From an uncultured Collinsella sp. (GTDB lineage Bacteria; Actinomycetota; Coriobacteriia; Coriobacteriales; Coriobacteriaceae), in contig UQZL01000001.1 of assembly GCA_900545605.1 (NCBI GenBank), positions 79,389-143,388 of the forward strand: a stretch of 64,000 bases of DNA, in the 5' to 3' direction. The position numbers and the translations under genes are program-made. Under the pieces are notes generated by a model. The model searched no databases. It saw only the letters and a program-made list of their open reading frames with translations, and had not been told where the DNA came from. Of this stretch, positions 26,778 through 34,110 are shown piece by piece (position 1 is the first letter of the stretch; the number at the start of each line of letters is the position of its first letter).

Positions 26778-27509
26778 ATGCTTACCAAACTCCTCTGCGA
26801 ATTCGGCGCAACGGCCCTCATGATCATCTTTGGCGTGGGCGTGCACTGCGATACCGTGCTCAAGGGCACCAAGTATCAGGGCTCCGGCCACATGTTTGCC
26901 ATCACCACCTGGTCTTTTGGCATCTCGGTCTGCCTGTTTGTCTTTGGCGGTGCCGTGTGCATGAACCCCGCCATGGTGCTTGCCCAGTGCATCGTAGGCC
27001 TGGTGCCGTGGAGCAGCTGCATTCCCTTCATGATTGCCGATATGCTCGGCGGCTTTGTGGGCGCCGTAATCGCTTGGCTTATGTATGCCGATGAGTTCAA
27101 GGCTTCCGAGGGCGTCGTCGACCCTATTGCCCAGCGCAACATCTTCTCGACCAACCCTACTACCGAGGGCACGAACTATGCCCGCAACTTCTTCTGCGAG
27201 GCTATCTGCACCTTTGTGTTCATCAGCGCCATCCTTGCTGCCGCTAGCCGCGCCGGCGAGAACGTTTTGATGCTCGCTATCTGCGTCGGTCTGATCGTTT
27301 GGGCTGTTGGCATGGGCATGGGCGGCATCACCGGCTTCGCCATGAACCAGGCCCGTGACCTTGGTCCTCGCATGGCTTATCAGGTGCTGCCGATTAAGAA
27401 TAAGGCCGACAACAACTGGAAGTACGGCCTGCTCGTTCCTGGCATCGCTCCGTTTGTCGGTGCCGCTCTGGCTGCGCTGTTTGTGCACGGTTTCTTGGGC
27501 ATGTTCTAG
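26778..27509 (+). CDS. larD: Lactic acid channel LarD (MIP/aquaporin family)
   Basis: 243-aa major-intrinsic-protein channel with six hydrophobic segments. The first NPA-type motif is CMNPAMVLAQ; the second half has a modified motif around GFAMNQARDLGPR, typical of glycerol/lactate facilitators. In L. plantarum LarD carries lactate across the membrane, and the position directly after larA supports that role here. The ATG has AAGG eight bases upstream. A palindromic element begins 21 nt after the stop codon. Confidence 0.85.
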   Translation: MLTKLLCEFGATALMIIFGVGVHCDTVLKGTKYQGSGHMFAITTWSFGISVCLFVFGGAVCMNPAMVLAQCIVGLVPWSSCIPFMIADMLGGFVGAVIAWLMYADEFKASEGVVDPIAQRNIFSTNPTTEGTNYARNFFCEAICTFVFISAILAAASRAGENVLMLAICVGLIVWAVGMGMGGITGFAMNQARDLGPRMAYQVLPIKNKADNNWKYGLLVPGIAPFVGAALAALFVHGFLGMF

Positions 27510-27530
27510 TCCAAGGCTACATAGTTGTCC

Positions 27531-27655
27531 GCCGGCCGCATGGGGTAACTTCCCAGCGCGTCCTCGGACATGCAAAAAGGCTCGCTGCGCACTTTGTGCG
27601 GCGAGCCTTTTTGCGTCCTGCGGAATGCGCTGGGAAGTTACCCCATGCGGCCGGC
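27531..27655. repeat. Stop-anchored palindromic element, copy 2 (after larD)
   Basis: Perfect 29-bp arms at 27531-27559 and 27627-27655 enclose a 67-bp core. The core has a 14-bp stem (27572-27585 with 27601-27614), the apical CGCAC/GTGCG stem, and side motifs GTCCTCGGACAT and GTCCTGCGGAAT. The preceding 21 nt after the larD stop match those after ppc at 13 positions, and both elements are bounded by GTCC on the left and TGCG on the right. The remaining gap 27656-27811 shows no gene or clear signal. Confidence 0.9.
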
Positions 27656-27811
27656 TGCGGGATCTTTGTTGCGTTCGTACAAGCAACCCAACATATATAT
27701 CTGAATTTGGATGGGAGGGGCTTGTTGCTGGTAGGGGCGTTGGGCTGCTGTCGACACTTTGGGATGCGTGGCGGCTTGGGTTGGGACGATGCTTTGGGAT
27801 GAGCTTCTTAC

Positions 27812-28351
27812 TTAGTTGAAGAGGGGCTTTATGGCTGAGAGGTAGTCTTTGGCTACGTCGGCTTTGGCTGCTTGGAAGTTGTGCCAGGCCCACCATTGGA
27901 CCATTCCTACGAAGCTTGAGGCTATGTGGTGCAGTAGGAAACTGCGGTCCATGGTGGCGGCGGGGCCGTTTGGGTTGGTAGGGACGGTTTCGGCTGCTCG
28001 TGACATGATGGTCTTGCGTAGGCAGTCGGCGAAGACGCGTGAGCCGGCACCGGCTACGAGGGCTCGAACGCCCTGGCGGCGCTCCCAGAGGTTGTTGAGG
28101 ATATGCTCGACCTGCACGAATGGGTCGTCGAGCGGTGTGCCATCGTCGTCGAGGGCGTGGGTGCAGATGTCGCTCACGAGCTCGGACAGTAGGTCGTCTT
28201 TGCTCTTAAAGAGGCCGTAGAACGTGGCTCGACCAACATGGGCACGAGCGATGATGTCGCCGACGGTGATCTTGCCGTAGTCCTCTTCGCGTAGCAGCTC
28301 GGAGAACGCCGCAACGATGGCAGCGCGGCTTTTTTCTTTGCGGGCATCCAT
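27812..28351 (-). CDS. TetR/AcrR-family regulator of the lar cluster
   Basis: 179-aa repressor-type protein. The N-terminal helix-turn-helix reads KITVGDIIARAHVGRATFYGLFKSKDDLL, the standard TetR signature; the C-terminal ligand domain is not recognisable. It starts 2 nt after the larC stop, so it is the last gene of larB-larC-tetR, facing larA-larD. In L. plantarum lar is controlled by a Crp/Fnr-type LarR, so a TetR regulator would be a different solution. Its likely target is the inverted repeat upstream of larB (inference). Confidence 0.88.
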   Translation of the reverse strand: MDARKEKSRAAIVAAFSELLREEDYGKITVGDIIARAHVGRATFYGLFKSKDDLLSELVSDICTHALDDDGTPLDDPFVQVEHILNNLWERRQGVRALVAGAGSRVFADCLRKTIMSRAAETVPTNPNGPAATMDRSFLLHHIASSFVGMVQWWAWHNFQAAKADVAKDYLSAIKPLFN

Positions 28352-28353
28352 GG

Positions 28354-29268
<915 letters not shown>

Positions 29269-29278
29269 GGAATGCTCC

Positions 29279-30061
29279 TTAACGGGCGCGGGGTGTGCCG
29301 GCGCTCAGATGATTGATAAGACTTGCCTGGTAGGCGGCACCAAAGCCGTTGTCGATATTGACGACCGAAACGCCGCTGGCGCAGGAGTTGAGCATGGCGA
29401 GCAGTGCGGCCACGCCGCCAAAGCTCGCGCCATAGCCCACGCTGGTGGGAACGGCGATGACCGGACAGCTCACCAGACCGCCGACAACGCTCGCCAGTGC
29501 GCCCTCCATGCCGGCGATGGCGATGACCACCTGTGCCTGGGCAAGTTCCTCGGCATGCGCGAGCAGACGGTGCAGGCCGGCGACACCCACGTCGTAGAGG
29601 CGGTCGACCTCGTTGCCGTAGAACTCGGCCGTCAATGCGGCTTCCTCGGCGACGGGCAGGTCGCTCGTACCGGCGCAGGCGACAACGATGCGTCCGTTGC
29701 CGGTGGGGGAGGGCTTGCCGCCCACGAGGGCGAGCTGTGCGTCCGGGACATATCCCAGGTCGATGCCGTTGTCGAGGAGCTCCGAGGTGCGGTCTGCCTT
29801 TTCGGCATCCAGGCGCGTGACCAGGATGCGCTCCTGGCCGGCATCGCGCAGTGCTTCGATAATGGCGGCAATCTGCTCGGCGGTTTTACCGGCACCGTAG
29901 ACAACCTCGCCGGCTCCCTGGCGCACCCCGCGCGAAAGATCGAGCTGCGCAAAGCCCAAATCGGCGGTCGGAGCCGTCTGGATGCGCGTGAGGGCGTCGG
30001 CAGGGGTGACTGCTCCGCCGGCAACATCGCTCAGCAATTGCTCAAGATCTTGCTTATCCAT
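29279..30061 (-). CDS. larB: Nicotinate mononucleotide carboxylase LarB
   Basis: LarB carboxylates and hydrolyses nicotinic acid adenine dinucleotide, the first step in nickel-pincer cofactor synthesis. The 260-aa protein has an N-terminal helical part (LSDVAGGAVTPADAL, LDLSRGVRQGAGEVVYG) and a PurE-like C-terminal domain (ACAGTSDLPVAEEAA, AGMEGALASVVGGL, VPTSVGYG). ATG 30061 has AAGGGAAC upstream and fits the family start; an upstream in-frame start at 30094 adds 11 unsupported residues. The third biosynthetic gene, larE, is not in the window. Confidence 0.93.
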   Translation of the reverse strand: MDKQDLEQLLSDVAGGAVTPADALTRIQTAPTADLGFAQLDLSRGVRQGAGEVVYGAGKTAEQIAAIIEALRDAGQERILVTRLDAEKADRTSELLDNGIDLGYVPDAQLALVGGKPSPTGNGRIVVACAGTSDLPVAEEAALTAEFYGNEVDRLYDVGVAGLHRLLAHAEELAQAQVVIAIAGMEGALASVVGGLVSCPVIAVPTSVGYGASFGGVAALLAMLNSCASGVSVVNIDNGFGAAYQASLINHLSAGTPRAR

Positions 30062-30105
30062 ATATGTTCCCTTCGACGGCGCAAAGTCTAGCACTCAAAG
30101 GGTAT

Positions 30106-30139
30106 GTTTCCGAACACTAAGACAAAATTGTTCGGAAAC
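30106..30139. promoter_or_regulatory. Candidate TetR operator upstream of larB
   Basis: Perfect 11-bp inverted repeat GTTTCCGAACA (30106-30116) and TGTTCGGAAAC (30129-30139) with a 12-bp spacer, 45-78 bp before the larB start. It is the only such palindrome near the lar genes, and no close copy was seen before larA. Confidence 0.6.
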
Positions 30140-30175
30140 TATAGGACAGACTGATTCAATTGTTAGACGGATCGA

Positions 30176-30811
30176 CTAGTCGCGCAGGATGATGTCCATG
30201 GCGAGCATCAGGTTGCGCTCGTCGATGGCAAACGGGGCGGCTTCGCGCGTCTTGGGCTTGGCGCAAAACGCGATGCCCGTGCCCGCGGCCTGAATCATGG
30301 GGATATCGTTGGCGCCGTCGCCGATCGCCACGGTGTGGGCCATATCGACACCGCACTCAACCGCCCAATCCAGCAGCCGGATGAGCTTGGACTCCTTGGT
30401 CACGATGTCTGCCGCCAGCTTACCGGTGAGCTTGCCGTCCACGACCTCCAGGCGGTTAGCCAGGCAAAAGTCGATGCCCGCGGCGGCCACGATCTTGTCG
30501 GCGACCTCGTGGAAGCCGCCGCTCACCACGCCGACCTTCCAGCCCTTGCTGTGTGCCGAGCGCACAAGCTCCAGCGCGCCGGGGGTAAACGTCACGCGCT
30601 CAAAGGTGCGCTCGAACACGCTGTCGTCCAAGCCGGCGAGCAGCCCCACGCGCTCCACGAGCGCTTGCTTAAAGTCCAGCTCGCCGCGCATGGCGCGTTC
30701 GGTGATCTGTGCCACCTGTTCGCCTACGCCGGCCTCTTCGCCCAACAGGTCGATGACCTCCTGGTTGATGAGCGTGGAGTCGATATCCATAACGATGAGG
30801 CGTGCAGTCAT
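30176..30811 (-). CDS. serB: Phosphoserine phosphatase SerB
   Basis: HAD-family phosphatase of 211 aa that completes serine synthesis. Motif I is DIDSTLI, motif II lies in VVSGGF, and motif III/IV are TKESKL and GDGANDIPMI. The C-terminal segment matches SerB without an N-terminal ACT domain. ATG 30811 is chosen because GGAAAGG lies just upstream; the open frame beyond it is not conserved-looking. It stands alone on the minus strand, ahead of larB and diverging from aspS. Confidence 0.92.
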   Translation of the reverse strand: MTARLIVMDIDSTLINQEVIDLLGEEAGVGEQVAQITERAMRGELDFKQALVERVGLLAGLDDSVFERTFERVTFTPGALELVRSAHSKGWKVGVVSGGFHEVADKIVAAAGIDFCLANRLEVVDGKLTGKLAADIVTKESKLIRLLDWAVECGVDMAHTVAIGDGANDIPMIQAAGTGIAFCAKPKTREAAPFAIDERNLMLAMDIILRD

Positions 30812-31004
30812 GACGGGCCTTTCCAAGTGCTGTTTTATTGGGGCATATTGTCGCACGTGACGAGCGCGGGCGGGTGCCACGGTGCGGCAATTGTTTCGTC
30901 TCCGTCAAGTCTTTGGGCAGGAGCTACTTTTCCGCGGCACATCGACACAGGTGCGATAAGATAGAACGCCATGTCTGGCTGCGCGGTTTACGCAGGCTGG
31001 GCAA

Positions 31005-31046
31005 ATCTGTACGACGCCGCCCGGAACGACACGGGGCGGCACAGAT
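31005..31046 (+). promoter_or_regulatory. Leader hairpin before aspS
   Basis: ATCTGT (31005-31010) pairs with ACAGAT (31041-31046), and GCCGCCC (31016-31022) with GGGCGGC (31034-31040), leaving a 5-nt bulge. The structure ends 4 nt before the AAAGGAGG ribosome site, so it might influence translation. T-box hallmarks were not found. Confidence 0.45.
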
Positions 31047-31067
31047 CCATAAAGGAGGATCACTGGT

Positions 31068-32855
31068 ATGAGCCAGACCCGTCCCATCGACGAGCATTCC
31101 ATGCACACCCGTACCTGCGGCGAGCTTCGCCGCGAGAACGTGGGCGAAGAGGTCACCCTCACCGGTTGGGTGAGCCGTCGCCGCGATCACGGCGGCCTTA
31201 TTTTCTGCGACCTTCGCGACCGCGAGGGCATCACGCAGCTCACCTTCGACCCCGAGCACTCCGACGGCGACGCCTTTAAGATTGCCGAGACCATGCGTCC
31301 CGAGTGGCCTATCAAGATCCACGGCGTCGTGCGCTCCCGTGGCGAGGAGACCACCAACGCCAAGCTCGCGACCGGCGAGATCGAGGTCCTGACCGACCAC
31401 GCCGAGGTGCTCAACACTTCCGTCACCCCGCCGTTCCAGATCGAGGACGGCATCGAGACCAGCGAGGACACCCGTCTGCGCTATCGCTATCTGGACCTCC
31501 GCCGTCCCGAGATGATGGCAAACCTCAAGCTGCGCTCCGACTTTACCTTTGCCATTCGCGAGGCGCTGCACAACCGTGAGTTCATGGAGGTCGAGACGCC
31601 CTCCCTGTTTAAGTCCACGCCCGAGGGCGCCCGCGACTTCATCGTCCCCAGCCGTATCCAGCCGGGCAACTTCTACGCCCTGCCGCAGTCCCCGCAGCTT
31701 CTGAAGCAGCTGCTCATGGTCGGTGGCGTCGAGCGCTACTACCAGGTTGCCAAGTGCTTCCGCGACGAGGACCTGCGTGCCGACCGTCAGCCCGAGTTCA
31801 CCCAGGTCGATATCGAGATGTCCTTCGTGGACCAGAACGATGTCATGAGCGCGCTCGAAGAGGTTCTTGCCGATGCCTTCGGCCGCATGGGTGTCGAGAT
31901 GCCCACGCCGCTGCGTCGCATGAACTACTGGGATGCCATGGACACCTATGGCTCCGACAAGCCCGATACCCGCTATGGCATGCACCTGGTCGACCTGACC
32001 GACATCTTTGCCAACTCCAAGTTCAAGGTCTTCGCGACCGCCGCAAATGAGGAGGGCTCTGTCGTCAAGGCCATCAACGCCAAGGGCGCCGGTGCCTGGG
32101 CACGTGCCAAGATCGATAAGCTCGCCGGGGTGGCTTCCACGTTTGGCGCCAAGGGCCTGGCCTGGATCGCCTTCCGCGAGGACGGCTCCATCAACAGCCC
32201 CATCGTCAAGTTCTTCTCGGACGAGGAGATGGCCGCTCTGCGCGAGCGCATGGACGTCGAGCCCGGCGACCTTGTGATGTTCGCCGCCGGCCCGCGCCTG
32301 CTCTCCGACGAGATTCTGGGCGGCATGCGTTCGCACATGGCCAATGCGCTTGAGATCAAGCGCGAGGGTCACGACTTCCTGTGGGTCGTCAACTTCCCGC
32401 TGTTCCATTGGGACGAGGATCGCAAGGCCTATGCTGCCGAGCACCAGCCCTTTACCCTGCCGACCGAGACCGACATCGCCAAGATTGAGGCCGACCCGTT
32501 GGCAGCCGGTTCTTGCACCTACGACTTTGTCATGGACGGCTTTGAGGCCGGCGGCGGCGGTATGCGTATCCACAACGCCGAGATGCAGATGTCCATGCTC
32601 AAACTCCTGGGCTTTACCGAGGAGCGTGCCGAGTCTCAGTTTGGCTTCCTCATGGAGGCCCTCAAGTTTGGTGCACCCCCGATGGGCGGTTTCGCTCTGG
32701 GTCTGGACCGCGTGTGCATGCTGCTCACCGGCTCCGATTCCATCCGCGACGTCATGGCGTTCCCCAAGACGGCCAGCGGCTCCGACCTCATGTCGGGCGC
32801 CCCGAGTGCTGTTTCCGGCGCCCAGCTCAAGGACGTCAGCCTGCGCCTGATGTAG
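31068..32855 (+). CDS. aspS: Aspartate--tRNA ligase
   Basis: Class IIb synthetase of 595 aa. An N-terminal OB-fold anticodon domain (GWVSRRRDHGGLIFCDLRDR) precedes class II motif 1 (ALHNREFMEVETPSLFKSTPEGARDF), motif 2 (YYQVAKCFRDEDLRADRQPEF) and motif 3 (GLDRVCMLLTG). The GAD insertion is present (about residues 300-410). The length fits the bacterial type; whether it is non-discriminating for tRNA-Asn cannot be decided here. Strong ribosome site AAAGGAGG. Confidence 0.96.
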   Translation: MSQTRPIDEHSMHTRTCGELRRENVGEEVTLTGWVSRRRDHGGLIFCDLRDREGITQLTFDPEHSDGDAFKIAETMRPEWPIKIHGVVRSRGEETTNAKLATGEIEVLTDHAEVLNTSVTPPFQIEDGIETSEDTRLRYRYLDLRRPEMMANLKLRSDFTFAIREALHNREFMEVETPSLFKSTPEGARDFIVPSRIQPGNFYALPQSPQLLKQLLMVGGVERYYQVAKCFRDEDLRADRQPEFTQVDIEMSFVDQNDVMSALEEVLADAFGRMGVEMPTPLRRMNYWDAMDTYGSDKPDTRYGMHLVDLTDIFANSKFKVFATAANEEGSVVKAINAKGAGAWARAKIDKLAGVASTFGAKGLAWIAFREDGSINSPIVKFFSDEEMAALRERMDVEPGDLVMFAAGPRLLSDEILGGMRSHMANALEIKREGHDFLWVVNFPLFHWDEDRKAYAAEHQPFTLPTETDIAKIEADPLAAGSCTYDFVMDGFEAGGGGMRIHNAEMQMSMLKLLGFTEERAESQFGFLMEALKFGAPPMGGFALGLDRVCMLLTGSDSIRDVMAFPKTASGSDLMSGAPSAVSGAQLKDVSLRLM

Positions 32856-32878
32856 GCGAGCGGCTACCTATTGCCAGC

Positions 32879-32914
32879 AACGAGGGAAGGACGTGTGCCT
32901 TCCCTCGTTTTTTG
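32879..32914 (+). terminator. Intrinsic terminator after aspS
   Basis: AACGAGGGAAGG (32879-32890) pairs with CCTTCCCTCGTT (32898-32909) over a 7-nt loop, followed by a T-run. Confidence 0.9.
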
Positions 32915-32998
32915 TGAGACGGGGGTGCGCCGGTAACGTACAATAACTACCACGTGGCTGGGTTTGCCGGCCGAATGTGCGATGTCGTGGGAGGGGAC

Positions 32999-33247
32999 AT
33001 GGTCGAGTTTACGAAGACGATTAAAGATCCGTTGGGACTGCATGCCCGCCCGGTTGCGCTGCTCTATGACATTATCGCCAAGCATCGTAGCGACGTGTCG
33101 GTTTCGATTGGCAATCGTCATGTCGATGGCCGCGACGTTATAGGGCTCATGGCACTCTGCGGCGAATGTGGCGAGGACGTCGTGTTCCGTGTTTCGGGCG
33201 TGGATGAGGCTTCCTGCGTCACGTCGATCAGAAACCTCTCGCTCTAA
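32999..33247 (+). CDS. HPr-family phosphocarrier protein
   Basis: 82-aa HPr-like protein from ATG 32999, with GGGAGGGG upstream. The PTS phosphorylation site is intact (LGLHARPVALL, His15). At the position of the regulatory Ser46 of Gram-positive HPr, this protein has Asp46 (HVDGRDVIGLMAL), so it cannot be phosphorylated there by HPr kinase. The protein ends a few residues before the usual C-terminus. No enzyme I gene is adjacent. It could be a PTS carrier or a Crh-like regulatory version. Confidence 0.85.
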   Translation: MVEFTKTIKDPLGLHARPVALLYDIIAKHRSDVSVSIGNRHVDGRDVIGLMALCGECGEDVVFRVSGVDEASCVTSIRNLSL

Positions 33248-33262
33248 CCTCAACAATGTGAC

Positions 33263-33279
33263 AAGGGGACAGTCCCCTT
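33263..33279. repeat. Short GGGGAC palindrome
   Basis: AAGGGGAC, one base, GTCCCCTT. It belongs to a group of intergenic sequences carrying a GGGGAC motif, also seen near 8793, 11115, 33374, 47662, 54353 and 56089. Confidence 0.5.
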
Positions 33280-33301
33280 TGTTGCATAAATTGGTATGAC
33301 A

Positions 33302-33343
33302 AGGCACCGCAAAGAGATGGTCTTTGTGGTGCCTCTTTTGTTT
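33302..33343 (+). terminator. Terminator after the HPr-like gene
   Basis: AGGCACCGCAAAGA (33302-33315) pairs with TCTTTGTGGTGCCT (33321-33334), followed by CTTTTGTTT. Confidence 0.8.
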
Positions 33344-33386
33344 CATATAGGAAACTTTTTCGAAATCTGAATGGGGACCCTTTCCA

Positions 33387-33440
33387 AAAAGTTAACCACG
33401 TGCTAGTTTACTAAAGCGAACATAGACGTGGTTAACTTTT
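33387..33440. promoter_or_regulatory. Perfect 15-bp inverted repeat upstream of feoA
   Basis: AAAAGTTAACCACGT (33387-33401) and ACGTGGTTAACTTTT (33426-33440), 24 bp apart, end 42 bp before the first feoA. The position suits a metal-responsive operator pair around the promoter, but the sequence is not a standard Fur box. It could also form an RNA stem. Confidence 0.55.
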
Positions 33441-33482
33441 ATCGCGTCGATGTTGAGGACGAACTGACGTTAGGAGCCACTC

Positions 33483-33725
33483 ATGTCTTGCGGACCGCAG
33501 ATGCCGGCCATGCCGCTTTCGATGGTAAAAGCGGGCGAAACCGTGCGCGTGTCTCGTGTAAAGGGCAATGAGGACATGAAGCACCACCTCAAGGACCTCG
33601 GCTTTGTCGAGGGCAACGAAATCCACGTGGTGAGCTCGAGTGGCGCCAATATCATCGTCACGGTGCTGGGCGCACGCTTTGGCATCGATTCCAAAGTTGC
33701 CATGCACATCATGACCGTCGGTTAG
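33483..33725 (+). CDS. feoA: Ferrous iron transport protein FeoA (first copy)
   Basis: 80-aa cytoplasmic SH3-like protein that supports FeoB. After a short extra N-terminus (SCGPQMPAMP) the family pattern follows: LSMVKAGETVRVSRVKG, LKDLGFVEGNEIHVV, and IDSKVAMHIMTV at the end. RBS TTAGGAG. A second feoA lies 40 nt downstream, and feoB follows, so two different FeoA proteins serve one FeoB. Confidence 0.9.
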   Translation: MSCGPQMPAMPLSMVKAGETVRVSRVKGNEDMKHHLKDLGFVEGNEIHVVSSSGANIIVTVLGARFGIDSKVAMHIMTVG

Positions 33726-33765
33726 TCGACGGAATTTCTGTACGCACTGAAAGGGGGACAAGTAA

Positions 33766-33987
33766 ATGAAGACGTTGGGTGACGTTAAGGTGGGCGAGAG
33801 CTCCACAATCGTCAAGCTTCACGGTGAGGGTGCGCTTCGCCGCCACCTTATGGACCTGGGGCTTATCAAGGGCACTTCGTTCAAGGTCGTGAAGGTTGCA
33901 CCGCTCGGTGATCCGGTCGAGATCAACGTGCGCGGCTACGAGCTTTCCATCCGCAAGGAGGAGGCGGCCGTCGTCGAGGTTCAGTAA
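33766..33987 (+). CDS. feoA: Ferrous iron transport protein FeoA (second copy)
   Basis: 73-aa SH3-like FeoA. The order TLGDVKVGESSTIVKLHG, HLMDLGLIKGTSFKVVKV, PVEINVRGYELSIRKEEA matches the family and is clearly diverged from the first copy. RBS AAAGGGGG. It precedes feoB by 123 nt, an interval that contains its own candidate metal box and a hairpin. Confidence 0.92.
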   Translation: MKTLGDVKVGESSTIVKLHGEGALRRHLMDLGLIKGTSFKVVKVAPLGDPVEINVRGYELSIRKEEAAVVEVQ

Positions 33988-34015
33988 GGACTCGCGGCGC
34001 ATATTTCTGCAGATA

Positions 34016-34035
34016 AAGTTAGGTTTTTCTAACTT
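34016..34035. promoter_or_regulatory. DtxR/IdeR-like box ahead of feoB
   Basis: AAGTTAG, six bases, CTAACTT: a 7-6-7 palindrome containing TTAGG, resembling actinobacterial iron-regulator boxes. It implies that feoB can be controlled separately from the two feoA genes. Confidence 0.5.
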
Positions 34036-34064
34036 AATGCAGCATCTTTGAAGCACATTATCCA

Positions 34065-34090
34065 GCCTGCGCGGAGAAAGCAGCGCAGGC
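34065..34090 (+). promoter_or_regulatory. Hairpin in the feoB leader
   Basis: GCCTGCGC (34065-34072) pairs perfectly with GCGCAGGC (34083-34090) over a 10-nt loop, 20 nt before the feoB start and next to its AAGGAAGAAGG ribosome site. No T-run follows. Confidence 0.5.
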
Positions 34091-34110
34091 ACACAAGGAA
34101 GAAGGATTGA

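Noticed and set aside
24894..27655. Insertion sequence or composite transposon around larA-larD
   Set aside because: No transposase gene and no terminal inverted repeats shared between the two elements' outer arms; the arms differ between copies.
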